In this document: positions 1 to 12,667 of the stretch, piece by piece
Position numbering within the stretch: the stretch's first letter is position 1
How the letters are laid out: every line of letters begins with the position of its first letter
Origin: Halichondria panicea
Taxonomy: Eukaryota > Porifera > Demospongiae > Suberitida > Halichondriidae
NCBI RefSeq assembly: GCF_963675165.1
Contig: NC_087377.1
Span: 6,527,122 to 6,591,121, forward strand
Length of the DNA: 64,000 bases
Direction of reading: 5' to 3'
Notes under the pieces: model-generated
Databases searched by the model: none
Seen by the model: the letters and a program-made list of their open reading frames with translations, nothing else
Told to the model about the DNA's origin: nothing
Made by a program: the position numbers and the translations under genes

Positions 1-2312
1 CAGTTTGATGGTGAGACAGGCCAGTGCACCAAGATCCCGTATGCTAAGGGGAAGATCCCGGCCCAGGCCAAGGTAAAGGCTTGGCCCACCTTGGAGTGCA
101 ATGGTGCCATCCTCGTGTGGCATGATGCCGAGGGAAGAGAGCCATTTTGGTCCCTGAAGGATCTAGAGGGGATAGCCAACGGTCGCTTTGTGTATCGACT
201 CTCTTCTACTCATTTTATCAATGCTCATATAGAGGTAACTAAATATCAATGCATAGAGTTACATGTAATCGTATCAATTAGTGGAGAGCACGTGTACTTG
301 TCTACCATAACTATACCTATACCAAAAGTTAAATAGCCTCTAACCCTTTTCAACCTGAGCATATCTTCAAAAGCATAATTATCTTCAAATGCATGCCAAA
401 ACTGTATGTTATAGCACTACTATAGTAATACAAATTTTTTTATGGTACATGTATCTTCGTCTTTACAGGACATCCCAGAGAATGGTGCTGATGTAGCTCA
501 CCTGACATACCTTCACGGAGCAGGTGTTTCCTCTGGCTCTGGAATGAACTATCGTGAGCTTCTCTCTGGGAGACTGCACACACACAGTTGGACAGCTCGC
601 TGGGAATCTCTTCCCGAACCATCTACTTATATCGGTCGTATGACTCTTACCATGACCAACAGTATACTGGGAGTGAATTTCAAGTCATTGGACATTACGT
701 CTATTGCTGACCAGGTATGCTTGAAATGTGAGGGTGCGAAATTGTGGGTAAAGCAATAATTGTATCGCGGTCTTCGCCTGATTTTCAAAGGGGCTATCCA
801 CGAAAATAGAATTCAAGCATAGCTAATTGATATAGGTAGAGACTTAGTGATTAAGTTAACAATCTGAACTCCCTCTGAAGTACTTATATAATTATAACTA
901 GAGCACTAAAGTGCAAACCCTCGGCTGGTGACATGATTATAAAGAAACCAGTAGAGTGATATAATGCAGTGCATGTAGTGATGTATGACTGAGCTGTCTA
1001 GCACAGCAACTCAGGAGCAATAAAACTAAACCAGACAGAGGCATGCTGTGAGAACAGAGTTAGTGGTACATGAGGCATGCACAGTGGACTAGGTCCAGGA
1101 TCACAGCAAAGATGCCTGGAGTCTCCTGGGATCCTGATCCTGGAGTCAGCTAACAAAACAAGTCACAATTCTAGCTTTCTATTGTAGTGACCCTTTTCCA
1201 CTGTTTTTGGTACGGGATCACTTCAGCTGTAAATACGGATGGTAACTAGAATAAAGGCCGCGTGTAATTAGCTAGCTAGCTGCTTCAAGCTTCTTAGTTT
1301 ATGCTCACTTTTATTCGACAACAAAGCTCTAACATCGAAATCTACTATTGTTAAAACTAATAACTTATTGTGTGAAGGCTATCCATGCTATAAACGCAGT
1401 GCTGTGGCAGCCAGGTGAGCAGATCCTGAAATTACAAACAGACAGACAAACCAAACGACTACTATACCCGTGGCCGCCCACGCGCACCTCGGGTAATGAT
1501 AGCAGACTGTAACACATGACATGTATAATAATGTTGTCAGTAACCAAACAGTCGCTGTTCTCCTTTAGATGGGACCTGGAGTGGTGTACCTGTCTCTTAA
1601 GTCCAAGTTTGGCACTGTGCTGCTCCTGCACACTCTGACTCCATTGGAGCCCTTCTTGCAGAAATATTCTCTGGTGGCCTACTCTGATTGGTGGATTCCC
1701 ACATTCCTCGTCAAGTGGATGGTGCAGGGCTATGATATTCAGGTGTGTGTAGCATTGCCTTAATTGTGCATATATACAATGTACCTGTACATGTAGCACC
1801 TATAGTTTTCTTTCAAATTATTTGCTTGTTGCTCTGAAAATGTACTGCTCATAAATATTACAATAGAGGCCTTATACAATCCCTGCGCTGTTAGTGTACC
1901 TTAAGGTGACATATTTTCACAGGTAGATTTGTTTGCGTTTTTACACATTTTGCGGTATAATTTTTTGCGAAATGTCGATCTGGATACATTAAACAAGAGG
2001 GCGGCCAATTATTTGCGAGTACTAATTTTTGCGATTTACTCTCATTCGCAGAAATAGCAGAAATTAATACACGCGAAAATATGTCACCTTAAGGTAATAC
2101 ACTTTCTCATTCATCGATCACTACTAGTGTTGTGTATAATAATTGTATAGTTGGAGCGAGATATGATAGTGTGGAACAACAAGCGTTACAACCTCAAGCC
2201 ACTCCTGGTACGTGAAGATGAACTCATACTGAAGCACAGGCGCTGGTACTCACAGTTTTACTCTGAGAACAGTGAAAAATTTACCTTTAAAAGAAACGAA
2301 CTTGATTTTTAA
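1..2312 (+). CDS. nvd: Neverland/DAF-36-like Rieske oxygenase (cholesterol 7-desaturase family), 3' part
   Basis: Four exons, all phase 0: 1-234 (open at the window edge), 469-714, 1569-1742 and 2151-2312 (stop TAA), giving 271 C-terminal residues. Exon 1 starts just after where the Rieske CxxH pair should lie (QFDGETGQC, then a WP..ECNG..VWHDAEG stretch). Exon 2 opens with the mononuclear-iron motif ENGADVAHLTYLH (D..H....H). The last exon has ERDMIVWNNK, HRRWYSQFYSE, typical of the C-terminus of Neverland/DAF-36. Known for the family: an ER-associated, NAD(P)H- and O2-dependent enzyme that introduces the 7,8 double bond of cholesterol. The Rieske domain and N-terminal membrane segment lie outside the window. 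No frameshift or stop is seen, so the gene looks functional. Substrate in this organism is inferred. The remaining doubt is 7-desaturase versus another sterol-acting Rieske paralogue. Confidence 0.86.
898..1500 (+). repeat. Left arm of a large imperfect inverted repeat (intron 2 of the Rieske gene)
   Basis: This stretch, within the intron between 714 and 1569, is matched in reverse complement by 3571-4330. Shared landmarks are the block starting at 898 (GAGCACTAAAGTGCAAACC matched near 4307-4326), the GCAGTGCTGTGGCAGCCAGG region near 1397 (matched near 3647-3665) and the GGCCGCCCACGCGCACCTCGG end near 1471 (matched near 3575-3595). It is an interspersed repeat, not coding. Confidence 0.8.
1898..2095. 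mobile_element. MITE in intron 3 of the Rieske gene
   Basis: About 198 bases with inverted ends: ACCTTAAGGTGACATATTTTC at the left is matched by GAAAATATGTCACCTTAAGGT at the right. The interior also pairs imperfectly (TTTGCG.. with CGCAGAAAT..). No coding capacity. It sits about 55 bases upstream of the last exon. Confidence 0.75.
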
Positions 2313-3070
2313 TTACATGAGTCTAGAAACTATTCTGTTTCTTAATTTTGGGTTGTGTTTTTGTGTTCATTTATAATATAGACAGTCTAGGGCTCCTATC
2401 CTAATAGTATTTTGATTATCACCAACTAGAAAGTTATTAGCACGGAGTTGTACTTTATATCTTACTAGAAGTACATGCTGCAGGTATCTCCATCTCGTGG
2501 CTGTTCCACCAACTTTAATCTTGCATGGAAATGTCTTTTATCAGGCACTCTTGCTTTTATTCATAGTCAGGATAATTATTTGACCTTTTATGTGGACCTT
2601 TACCATATACAAGTTAAATGTGAAGTGTACAGTGTAACTACATTAAAGGTATGTTATTATTGTAATGTTGCTCTATAGATCAAGTTATTTGACATACTGT
2701 CACTTAGACTTTCTCAATATCTATTATGGACTCTAGCGCCCTCCAAAACATATTTGCCTGTGGCACACAAATGGAACAACTCAATTAAATTTTGCGCTTA
2801 TATTGGAGTGGTGCTTAGCATAAGAACGTATACCGTATAAGTAATAGATAGCCATTCCACGAGGCCATGTGAATGATCAATTTGTACATGTATATAGCCT
2901 TGATTTCAGGCAGTGTCATAATTTCTACTCTAATAACCTGAGCGCCGTAAAAAAGATCTGATTGGTGCTCAATTGTGGAGCAGTACAAAAATTATTGGGA
3001 GTCTTGGCGCTCGACCCTGTAAAAGATTACATGCATGTCTGTATTTGTATTAATTATGTGGTGTAGATAT

Positions 3071-3295
3071 TACCGTATAGCGCGAAATTTTCGAGGCACT
3101 TATAATTATTTCGTGGATTGGCCTCTAAAAGTATTTTCGTTGCACAATGTTCGCGGAATGACTGCTTACCGGAAGCCACGCCTTTAAATCTTGCATGTTA
3201 TAGCAGGTAAAGAACGATTTTCGTGGACTTAATTTTCGTGTACGATTGCTAACCCACGAAAATTAAGCCCCTCGAAAATTTCGCGCTATACGGTA
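3071..3295. mobile_element. MITE, 'TACCGTATAGCG' family
   Basis: 225 bases with inverted termini TACCGTATAGCGCGAAATTT and AAATTTCGCGCTATACGGTA. Related elements with CGAAAATTACCCGCTATACGGTA-type ends occur at about 45540-45746, 52078-52286 and 63031-63224, and weaker at 30086-30295. Non-coding. Confidence 0.8.
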
Positions 3296-3570
3296 TTGTA
3301 GGCTATGCTAATGGCACATCAATACACCATGTAAAATCTACATGTACGTATGTTCCGTATAGCAGGTAATTCGTTGATGCAAATTTTCGTATGAACTGCC
3401 CTTTCGTATTTAGCAGCTCAGGATAGTGTGACGTTGAACGATTGTGGTAGAAAAATTTTGAAGTTTTAATTTTCGTATGATACTCTAGCTATACATGCAC
3501 TGCATGAATATATTTATAGTTATAGTATATATACGCTTACCATTCAAGTGAATATATGGTTGCACATTAT

Positions 3571-4330
3571 TAACCCGAGGCGCGTGGGCGGCCACGGGTT
3601 ATAGTAGTCGTTTGGTTTGTTTGTTTGTGACAGGTGAATCTACTCACCTGGATGCCACAGCACTGCGTTTACAGCATGGATAGCCTTCATACAACAAGTT
3701 ATTAATTTTAATAGTGGCAGAATTTCATGTTAAACCTTCATTGTCAAATAAAAACGAGCAAAAGCTAAGAAGCTTGTGACTGGGTCTGCTTACCTGGATG
3801 CTCTAGCACTGCGTTTACAGCATGGGTAGCCTCCACATAACAAGTCAGTACTTCTAATAGTGGCAGCTTTCGGTGTTAAAGCTTCGTTGTCTAATAAAAG
3901 CGAGCAAAATGTAGCTTGAACAGAACTTGCACATGCCTTACTTATAACTGAAGTGATCCTGTACCAGGTCCAGAAACAATGGAACAGGGTCACTAAAGTA
4001 GAAAGCTGTATATACCAGGAACAATGGAACAGGGTCACTAAAGTAGAAAGCTTGCTTTAACTGACTGGGATCCATGCAGGACCTGGAGCCATACTTCTAT
4101 GAGACTCCAGGCTTCTTTGCTGTGATCCTAATCCACAGTGCATATATCTATAGTACTACTACCTGTTCTCAAATGTTTTAGCATGCCTCCAGTCTGGTTT
4201 AGTTTTATTGCTCCTGAGTTGCTGTGCAAGTCATGCATGATGATGATAACAACAGCACTGCATATCAGTCTTCTGGTTTCTTTATAATCATGTCACCAGC
4301 TGAGGGTTTGCACTTTAGTGCTCTAGTTCT
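3571..4330 (-). repeat. Right arm of the large inverted repeat, with internal tandem duplications
   Basis: Reverse-complement match of 898-1500. It is longer than the left arm because two inner pieces are duplicated: about 3640-3770 is repeated, diverged, at 3785-3920, and a ~45-base piece containing AACAATGGAACAGGGTCACT occurs twice in 3973-4054. The open frame over 3790-4038 on the minus strand lies wholly inside this repeat and is not a gene. Confidence 0.78.
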
Positions 4331-4542
4331 ATACATGTATAGCTGTATACATGCAAGCTGTATAAATAATAATAGGTGCTCGAAGCAACCTATATCGAGG
4401 TGCAAAAATAATTGTTCTCATACTCAGATATATACTTATGTTCTCTTACTTAGTAATCATCTACACCCTATATATGCACGTAGATCTATAATGGTAGCAT
4501 AAAAATTAAGTTTCGTTTATAGAGGGTTGTTTTCGACCCATT

Positions 4543-5049
4543 TTAAAGAATTATGCAGTCATTGCTGCTCTGCCTGGGTGGAGGGCTTCTTATGGCTGGT
4601 CGACTCCTTCTCTCTGCAAATTCTTTCAGGGGCTTGAGGTAGTATGTCTCCAGCCAAACCTTCTTAAACATCATGATCTTTTGCACCTTCTTTCTCTGAC
4701 CACCGACCACAAGCGAATCTGTGACAACCATACGGGTGCTGACAGCACTCAATTCAAAGAATTCATTGTTTGAATCGATGTCTTCAGAGTGGATAAATAT
4801 CGTACCGATTAGCTTGTCAGGACTAAGTGCAAGACACAGCACAAGTAACTTTGCTTCTTCTTCGTTTGAAAGTCTGTGGTAGTTATCGTAATCCTTCAAG
4901 CGACGGATTTCGTAATCCTCTTCAGCCTCAACGCATGAGTTCACGCACCGAAAGTAGTACATCAATTTTGCAACTGGTGAGCTTGGCACTGTGCATGATG
5001 TGCCTGTCTTCTTGATTCCAATCTCTGTTCTTCCTAGCATAGCAGCCAT
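4543..5049 (-). CDS. Intronless unknown protein, 168 aa, with C-terminal CaaX-like box
   Basis: Single uninterrupted frame with ATG at 5049 and stop at 4543-4545. I do not recognise the family. The composition is protein-like: charged helices (residues about 40-65, EAEEDYEIRRLKDYDNYHRL), a hydrophobic strand-rich centre (LLVLCLALSPDKLIGTIFIH), then SAVSTRMVVTDSLVVGGQRKK and a basic Pro/Arg-rich tail. The last four residues are C-I-I-L, which fits a CaaX prenylation box (terminal Leu favours geranylgeranylation in known systems); this is an inference from four residues. There is no signal peptide or membrane span. Lack of introns, unlike its neighbours, could mean a retrocopy or a small lineage-specific gene. 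It lies next to a repeat arm and has no matching copy in this window. Confidence 0.55.
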   Translation of the reverse strand: MAAMLGRTEIGIKKTGTSCTVPSSPVAKLMYYFRCVNSCVEAEEDYEIRRLKDYDNYHRLSNEEEAKLLVLCLALSPDKLIGTIFIHSEDIDSNNEFFELSAVSTRMVVTDSLVVGGQRKKVQKIMMFKKVWLETYYLKPLKEFAERRSRPAIRSPPPRQSSNDCIIL

Positions 5050-8000
5050 GACAAAATGAAACTTGCAAATAATTTGTTTCTCTGTCAGTGTCTATAAAGC
5101 AAATGCAATAATTACCTTTAGCTAGAAAAGCTTTAAATAGCTAACACTTTGGAATGTTAAATTTGTACATCATATCCTGTTTATTTCTGCATGGATTGTG
5201 AGTGCTGTCCTCCATAATTAAATTAAGCATTACACTTCTAATATTCTTATAGCAGTATAATTAGTACTCTGCACGGTGCTCATTATTCATCGAATGTTTT
5301 GTGATGCTCTTAAGTTTTATCATGTCTGCCAGTTTAATGAATACATATAATTATATGACTTATATATTATTTCCTGGAACATGCAGGTGGTCAGCTGGAA
5401 TTTGAAACTCAACATGTTCGTCTATATTCATACCATAATTATACAGTCCTCTTTGTTACGTGAGTTCTATCGTATAATGATAATTAATGCTTCAGTCCCA
5501 TCTGTCATGATTCCGTACTGAATGCCATTAAATAAAAAAGTGCCCCATTGGCAAGTATATAGGAGAGCTTTAATGCCTATATCCTCTCCTATAATACTAG
5601 GAGGCATTTTTATAATGCATGTGCATTAAACAGGTATAATAATAGGAGAGCTTTAAGAATCTCCCATATTATTATAGGAGAGATTTAGTGCCCCTGTCAC
5701 CTGTGAATTCCTGCACTGCTCTATCTAAATGCTGTGCCTTAAATTATGTATAATTATTATACATGCACACACTCTCCTTATATAGCCTGCTTCAAAGGCT
5801 ATAGATATATTGGTATAATTATCGTTTTGAACCGATTTTTAAATGTTCCTACCGCATGCACCTGCATGCGGTAATCAATTCACTTGCATGTGTGACATTA
5901 CCTCTTTCCTTGGCAATCTGTTGTAGAAATTACAACAACGGTAACGAATCGTTATGATGAATTAGATGAAGTTGTATGTGAGCTCCTCCCTGACAAACAA
6001 ACTGTAGTCTAGGTAAAGGCCTTATCAGTCAAGTAGGCTAAAAATCTGTGTCCTTTGATGTAAGCTTTGATGTCTCTTTGTGCATATGTAGTTAAAAAAA
6101 AGAAACCTTTGACTAGCTAGGAAGAGTAGCAGTAGTAGTAGGAAGAGTAGCAGTAGTAGTAGCAGTGCAAGCAGGACTAGACTAGATTAAAAAGTTGGTG
6201 GAACGAATAACTGACCGTTTGGACGTCACCTGGCTGCCAGACTTTCATCTCGACTCTTCCCCCTGAGTAGCTGGCCTTTCTCTAAGCCACAAAACTGAGC
6301 AAGAAGCTGAAGAAGCAGCTAGACAGAGACATGTACCTAGCCTTGAGAATTGGGAGGCGTGGCTCAACTAGTTAGCCCAGCCCAGAGGAATTGTTACCGT
6401 GGGTACTGAACAACAGTAGAAGTAGGGCAACCCCTGGCTTTACTGCTGTGTCTGCTGTCTAGTTGGACCAGATTTAGCTAGATAATGGGGTAGAGAATAG
6501 TTGAGCGGTGCTGTGTGTAGCTTGAACTGTACTGGCTGGCAAGAATCTAGTAAGCACCCTATGCACTGATAACTCGTCAGAATGGAGGGTATGTTCTAGG
6601 GATCTGGACAGCTGTACATCCAAAGGAGCCAGGGAGTGCCAATCATCTTCTCCCAGTCTCTGACACGCTAAACAAAACGAGCTAGAACTGGGAGTCCCAG
6701 CTAGAATTGCTAGCCGGATCTAGACTAATAGAATGACATGGAGGCGTGGTGAGGCCGGATCCACACTAATTGATCGACCTAAAGACGCTCCTGTTCCAGA
6801 TTTTCACGAATGGCAAGGAAAAGGTTACAAGTGCTGTATAAGGCACCGGTATATATACGTGTCTGCTATAAATATATAGACATCAATTGAAAGTCATTGT
6901 GTCTCCTGAACAATTATAGTCTAAACGATAGTATCCACAATAATTTAGATGCCACATGGTTTTCCCCTGGGATATATAGGCATGCGCTTTTTACATGCAA
7001 CTGCTTGCATGTATAAACATAATTAATTATAATCATGCAGATGCCTAACCAAATGAACTATAATTATGTGTCTTGTACACCTATATCCTAATTTGTTGTT
7101 CAGCTATAGCTGGATTCCTTTACAGATATAAATTTGTTACAAATCATTATAAGCATGAGGTGATCAGTGAAATTTCTCAGCTTTCGATGTCATGAATAAA
7201 TACATGCATGCATGTGTCTATAGCTCTCATAGCTACAAGACGTAGTGTTGTAGCCTAATTTTTTTGTTCATAAGTATTATGCAGCTAGCTGGATTTGCAA
7301 CAAACTTTATACTTAATTATTTCTAAGGTATAAATGTTTGTGGTTTTCACTCCACGTTGATTAAGCATATTATACCGCGAACATTTATACCCATGAATTT
7401 AGTATTTCATGCTGCAAAAAGGCTGCTATATTCCGCAAAAATTATATCTGCCTTATTTATGTCCGTATTTAATAAACCGGTTCTCTGTCCTCAGGACCAG
7501 ATCTTATATACCGTTACATGCGCTATCCATGCACTGCAACTTTTGTTATCATGCAGTTGTGTCCACCCCTAGATGCTGTTATGATCACCTAATGATCTGT
7601 GACTGTGTATAATTATAGTTAAACTAGATTACTGAACTTAGAACTTTAGGTTATCATATTTATTTAGTGATGTCACCCTAAGGCTTCCGGTGGTGTTGCT
7701 ATGAAATGGTGGGAATTCCATGATCTGTAACTGTGTACGTGCATGTACTGTGTAGTTAGATACTTTATATCATAGAATTATCTAATTCGTGAATATAGGG
7801 CTGTAATTTTAATATAATAATTATTTTGTCCTGTGTGATCATACATGCACATGCACACCTTGTCTTTTGCCATGTTTTTTTGTCTGTGTCTTGTTGCATG
7901 TGTTACCCCCTATAATTATTGAAACCTAAGAATAGCTCTATTGAAATGTATTATCATACCTATGCATGCCCGCAATACTATTTTGATTGCCTGATAATTA

Positions 8001-8490
8001 TCATTGGAATTAATGATATTTCCATGATAATTCTATATAGTCATGTATACGCTGAGATGCTGTAGTCAAGTATATAGACACCATATACAATAAAAGGGTT
8101 ATAAATATGTGGATGCCATCCGAACCCATTGCCCCGGCCACAAAATTTAAACGTTAAGTTATGTCATTTAGAGTATGAAGGTTATATACACACATTCATT
8201 GCCATGCATGCATTTGTCTACACCACACTGACTGTATTAATGTATAATTATACATGCATGCATGACTGTAAGTACAGATAATGACACCTGCATGCATGTA
8301 TAATAATATATATATAGCCATCATGTTAGTGTTGATAGATAATCAGCTTGTTATATATGGGTCATAACCCAGCTATAGCATAAATGTATATTCATGCACC
8401 CAAATTGGCCTGGGAATGTGGTGCTCAATGGAACTTTCCCTGGGACAGCACCTGCACACCACACCACAATAATAATGTATACTACAGAGG
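5050..8490. other. Gene-free stretch with small repeats
   Basis: No exon chain could be built here. Visible structure: inverted GGAGAGCTTTAA/TCTCCTATAAT words around 5560-5690; an AGTAGCAGTAGTAG triplet tract at 6120-6165; many TGCATGCA and TAATTAT words. The short open frames at 7357-7612 look random (no splice-linked partner). Confidence 0.5.
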
Positions 8491-8630
8491 ATTTCACTTT
8501 GGTTGGCAGAAGTTAAAAGTTGAAGTGCAGTCAACCATGACCGCTAATTGCATTAGTAGGAAGAAACACACACTGTGTGGTCATGGTTGAGTGCACTTCA
8601 ACTTTTAACTTGTGCCAACCAACCTGAAAT
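8491..8630. repeat. Long near-perfect hairpin, 52-base arms
   Basis: 8491-8542 pairs with 8579-8630 with about 5 mismatches; the loop is about 36 bases. The central paired word is AGTTAAAAGTTGAAGTGCA. Either a small foldback MITE or a long pre-miRNA-like hairpin. The open frame at 8384-8590 runs through it and is not credible. Confidence 0.75.
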
Positions 8631-9856
8631 AATCTGCGGCAAGTATATGTATACAGTCATGCAAGAGTACATTATAATGTATACTCCTGATACAGTGCAT
8701 GCATAAAGCCTGATGAAGGTTATATACTCCTGATGCATTGTATACGTATATCCATGTGTATATGGTATTTTATGCAGATATTGAAAGCTTATAGGATATA
8801 AACACATTCATAACTATACCCTAAAATTCGTCATGCAGCCGATTGTTCCAAGTTTATAAATAAACAAAACACGGCATAGGGCGTATCAACCCTAAAAAGG
8901 AAGGGCATGCATATAATATATACGCCTATATCTATTTACTATAATTATATAGCTATAGCTGGTGTTAATAATTATATATACGCACTAGCTCGTACTCCAA
9001 TAACACTTTCTGTTGCTTTCATGAATATACTGCACAATCATATCAAACAAACTCTGCACTTCTACTTTACTGTCATAAAAATTTACGTATCTAAACGAAC
9101 AATTAGCTAAAGTTTAGTCTGGTAGATGATCAAAAACAACATCTGACTACTAACTTTTGCGGAATCAGTCATCATAGAAGAACACAAGAACGTTCACTTT
9201 GACGTGGGGGAGGCTGATGTATATTATATAATCTATAGAATAATAGCTGACAGACTTACTCCAACATTGGAGCAGCTGATGTATATTATATAATCTATAG
9301 AGTGATAAGAATAGTTAACAGAGGAGTCTATAAAAATGACATTTAGAGCATGGGCAAACCATATGAAAGGAACATAAGTAATTTGTGTCAAAGTTTTCTA
9401 GAAAATCTGACACTAAAAAGTCTGAAGTCTTTTTCTTGATTGTTCCTAGAGATGAATCTAGATTTATTAAATTCGACGGCGATTTATTCCATACTTTTGC
9501 AATTCTAATGAAGTAGAAGTGTCTTGAATAGTTATTTCTAGCAAATTTAGGAATGGCCTGAGCAGCCTGCCCTGGTTTTGGATGAAGTGAAAGATACTAG
9601 TTCTCTTATATCATCCGACTGCTGCTGCATACATTTCACAATAAACATGATAAACACAATAAACATGATATCTTGCAGTTCAATGTGTTGCATGTGGTGT
9701 TGTATCCTTTGTATCACACATAAAATATTATTTTAAGTATTATAATCTGTATTATAATTATTTGCAGGAATGAATAAGCAACATATTTCTAAGCTGGAGA
9801 AGATGTAGTACAGTAACAGTCGGTAGGGTTTGTGGGGAACAGTTATGCATGTATAG

Positions 9857-10141
9857 GCAAAGGAAAATCTTCCAGAAAGTATACAACTGCCCCAAATACC
9901 AGGCAGATTTAAACGAGACCTTCTCCATCGACATTCGCCTGGATGGGCTACAAAAGCATCCCACATAATTTTGCTATTCTTGCAAGAATGCAACAAAAAG
10001 GTCTCAAAGAAGGTAGAAAAGTCAGCACCAAAGAAAAAGAAGCTGTTTGATGTTTTGATACCCAAAAGTCAAGTGAAAATGGGAAGGCCACCAACAAATC
10101 GTATCAAGACCATAGCACCAATTAACACCAATCGAGCATAA
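9857..10141 (+). other. Possible coding remnant, lysine-rich
   Basis: A frame of about 94 codons with no stop, but no ATG at its start, ending at TAA 10139-10141. The C-terminal part is strongly basic (KKVEKSAPKKKKLFDVLIP, then GRPPTNRIK). It could be the last exon of an unrecognised gene or a decayed transposon ORF; the upstream splice acceptor is unclear. The minus-strand frame over the same bases (9733-10065) looks less protein-like. Confidence 0.25.
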
Positions 10142-10929
10142 TTGAGTGACAGTATAATATAATACTGTCAGAATTTCAATTCCCAATATGCTTAAACCTA
10201 TTGCGGCAACCTGTACCTATATTGAGTTCATACTTACGTCTGTGCGTCATGCTGCTGTGAGTGGTTGAGGCAGTGCAAGTTGTTGTCGTGTCCATGCTGC
10301 CATTGGGACCACCTAGCTGACTTCTGCAACGCCATTATCCTCATGTCATAAATCAGTGCACAGCTTATTTCACTTGGGCAAACAGCTGTAACAACATCCT
10401 ACACAAGTCACACAAGTCTTCGCTAACACCTCTTAGACTATAGAAAAGAAGCTACAATCATTTTACTGCGACGTAACCTGTCCAGCAGTGCATGTGTCTC
10501 CAACCTTACAAGTGAAAACAGGAGGACATAATTATAAGTACTACAATCTATATACCTAAAGAACTATACTCATACGTGCAGCCAATCACTTTAGTCCCGC
10601 CAGCATACCTCATATTACGAGTGGGAAAGCAAGTACCTCCACACTTCGCCGTAGAAACAAGCAGATTCATTCTCACTGGTTGATGCTGAGTGGAGGTGAT
10701 CATGTGAGTCAGTTACATGTACATGTAGCTAGTGAAATTAGGCACACTGCATGGCACGGGGCGGCGAAAAGCATCGCTTGACTCACTCCTCAAAGACAAG
10801 AAAGCTATATGAGTGACGATATCTCCTCAACAAAGTTTGGTCGTGAAGGCAGACTTCCAGATACCAAAACGGATACTGAATCAGTAAAATCAAAGTTATG
10901 AAACTCACATTACATATATATACTTATGT

Positions 10930-11097
10930 GTCCCTTCGCGTTGTTTGTAGATGGTACAAGGAACTTCTGCGAGCATCTGAAGGAAAGAACAAACAGTACC
11001 GTGTTTTTTGTGTTTACGAGGATCTGGACAGCCCTGCAAACTTAAGTGTAGCTGTGGGGCGCTATAGAGAGCAGATAAACGAGAAAACGTGGAGGTA
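10930..11097 (+). other. Possible short coding fragment
   Basis: The frame reading CRWYKELLRASEGKNK, then YRVFCVYEDLDSP and a stop TAA at 11095-11097, has balanced codon usage, unlike its surroundings. No partner exon or domain was recognised. It may be chance or an old gene relic. Confidence 0.2.
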
Positions 11098-12667
11098 AAC
11101 TGCACTTTTGAGTTGTGTTAATCATTCAATAGGGGTCAGAGTGTTTCTCAATGGCGATTATGAGTTTTGTGCTACATGTATGACCTGGAGCTTAATTCAG
11201 GTGTTCTGTTGTATCACAGAAGAAATTGTTGTAAAAAGACATTACTTGCTTTGGTGCTTGACGACACCCTCCTATCCACTCTCTCTCAGAACAACACGGA
11301 GTATTTGCAATGACTACTACAGATTCAAGTTATGTCCAATGGTGCTCATCTAACCACAATGCTATCCGTAAGGAAATACTAGGTTACACTGACTTATACA
11401 TTAGAGTGCTTTAATATCGTACCTTTCTACACTCAGGTGTATACCCTCCCGGTCTGCATATAACAATGGTATCTTCTGCCTTTTCACCTTGTTGGAAAAT
11501 GAGTGTCACCATCGATGCAGCTTCGCTCGCCCCAAAAATATACTGTTATGTGCGATATTTTTTATATACTCTCTATAAAATGCAGAGATCAAAAATCGAA
11601 CCGTAGACTGACTTAGCTGCGTACCTATGAGATTGCCTATATATAAACTATCATAGCCCATAAGCTTCACCATAATTAAAGCGCCAGCTCGGACTGAATG
11701 TAGATATGCCAATTAGAAGTTAATGAGGTGCCGTCAATTATAATTATGGTATGCACTTATGGTATGCAATTATGGTATGCATGCATGCACATGCATAACA
11801 TATACTTGTTTATTAAAACCATTGTTGTTTTCTTCTTCTAGTTAGATGAAGATTATGTACATACTATGAAATATGTAAAGTGGGTATCAAACAAGGATGC
11901 CAAATCCTTTGCCCTACACTACCATGTGAATCTTACTTGAAAGGAAAAAGGAAAGACTTCAAGCCGATCTAGCTGTTATAGCTATTTGGAAAAGGTAAAG
12001 TGTTAGGAAACACTGCATGGCCGTGAAAAAAAAGAAGAGTCACACAGTCTGGATTCTATAAACTTTACTCCAAGATCAATACCAACTACTTCCTAAAAAA
12101 ATCCTGACCATGCACACACACTCTGGAGTATTCAAACTATAAGGATGTAATTTGAGCCACGAAGAAAGATCTGGTCTTTGGCTTTTGGGATTATATATAG
12201 TGACGTTCTAGACCTTCCAACCTTTTACTGCTGAAGCAATAGGCCAAATGGGTACGAGACTACTGAAGAATCGGTAAAACGATCTCTCCGCAGTACTGCA
12301 TGCCAGAGATGCCACCAAGACCTCATGTGGATGGCCATGTTGTGCTGTAGAGTTGTAGAGTAAGCTCAGACTGATTGTTACTATTTTGTCTGAAGAATCA
12401 AGAGAACTGATCAAAATGATGAAAGATCCAAGGTACACCGATGAAATAGCATCAGGTTGGATCTCCTATAGGGCACATGCTTGACTAATTCATTAATGAC
12501 CCTTTTGACCCTGTCGAACCTCCTCTGGTTCTGAGCCTTCTCCTGTCTATAAACTATTGCGATAGATCAGCACCTATACAATAAGCTGCAGTAGTTTCCA
12601 TATTTTTTTTTCTAGGTTATGTTGTGCTGTTGAGATTGGTACTCGAAACTTTCTTCGTTCTCTGGAA

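Larger units (their letters stand above)
8631..12667. other. Stretch without a confident gene
   Basis: Apart from the two weak coding-like fragments at 9857-10141 and 10930-11097, I see only AT-rich DNA. A direct repeat of GCTGATGTATATTATATAAT occurs at about 9214 and 9274, and a perfect 10-base stem (TGACAGTATA/TATACTGTCA) at about 10147-10171. Confidence 0.45.

Noticed and set aside
3790..4038. 82-aa minus-strand frame
   Set aside because: Lies inside the duplicated inverted-repeat arm; no conserved protein features.
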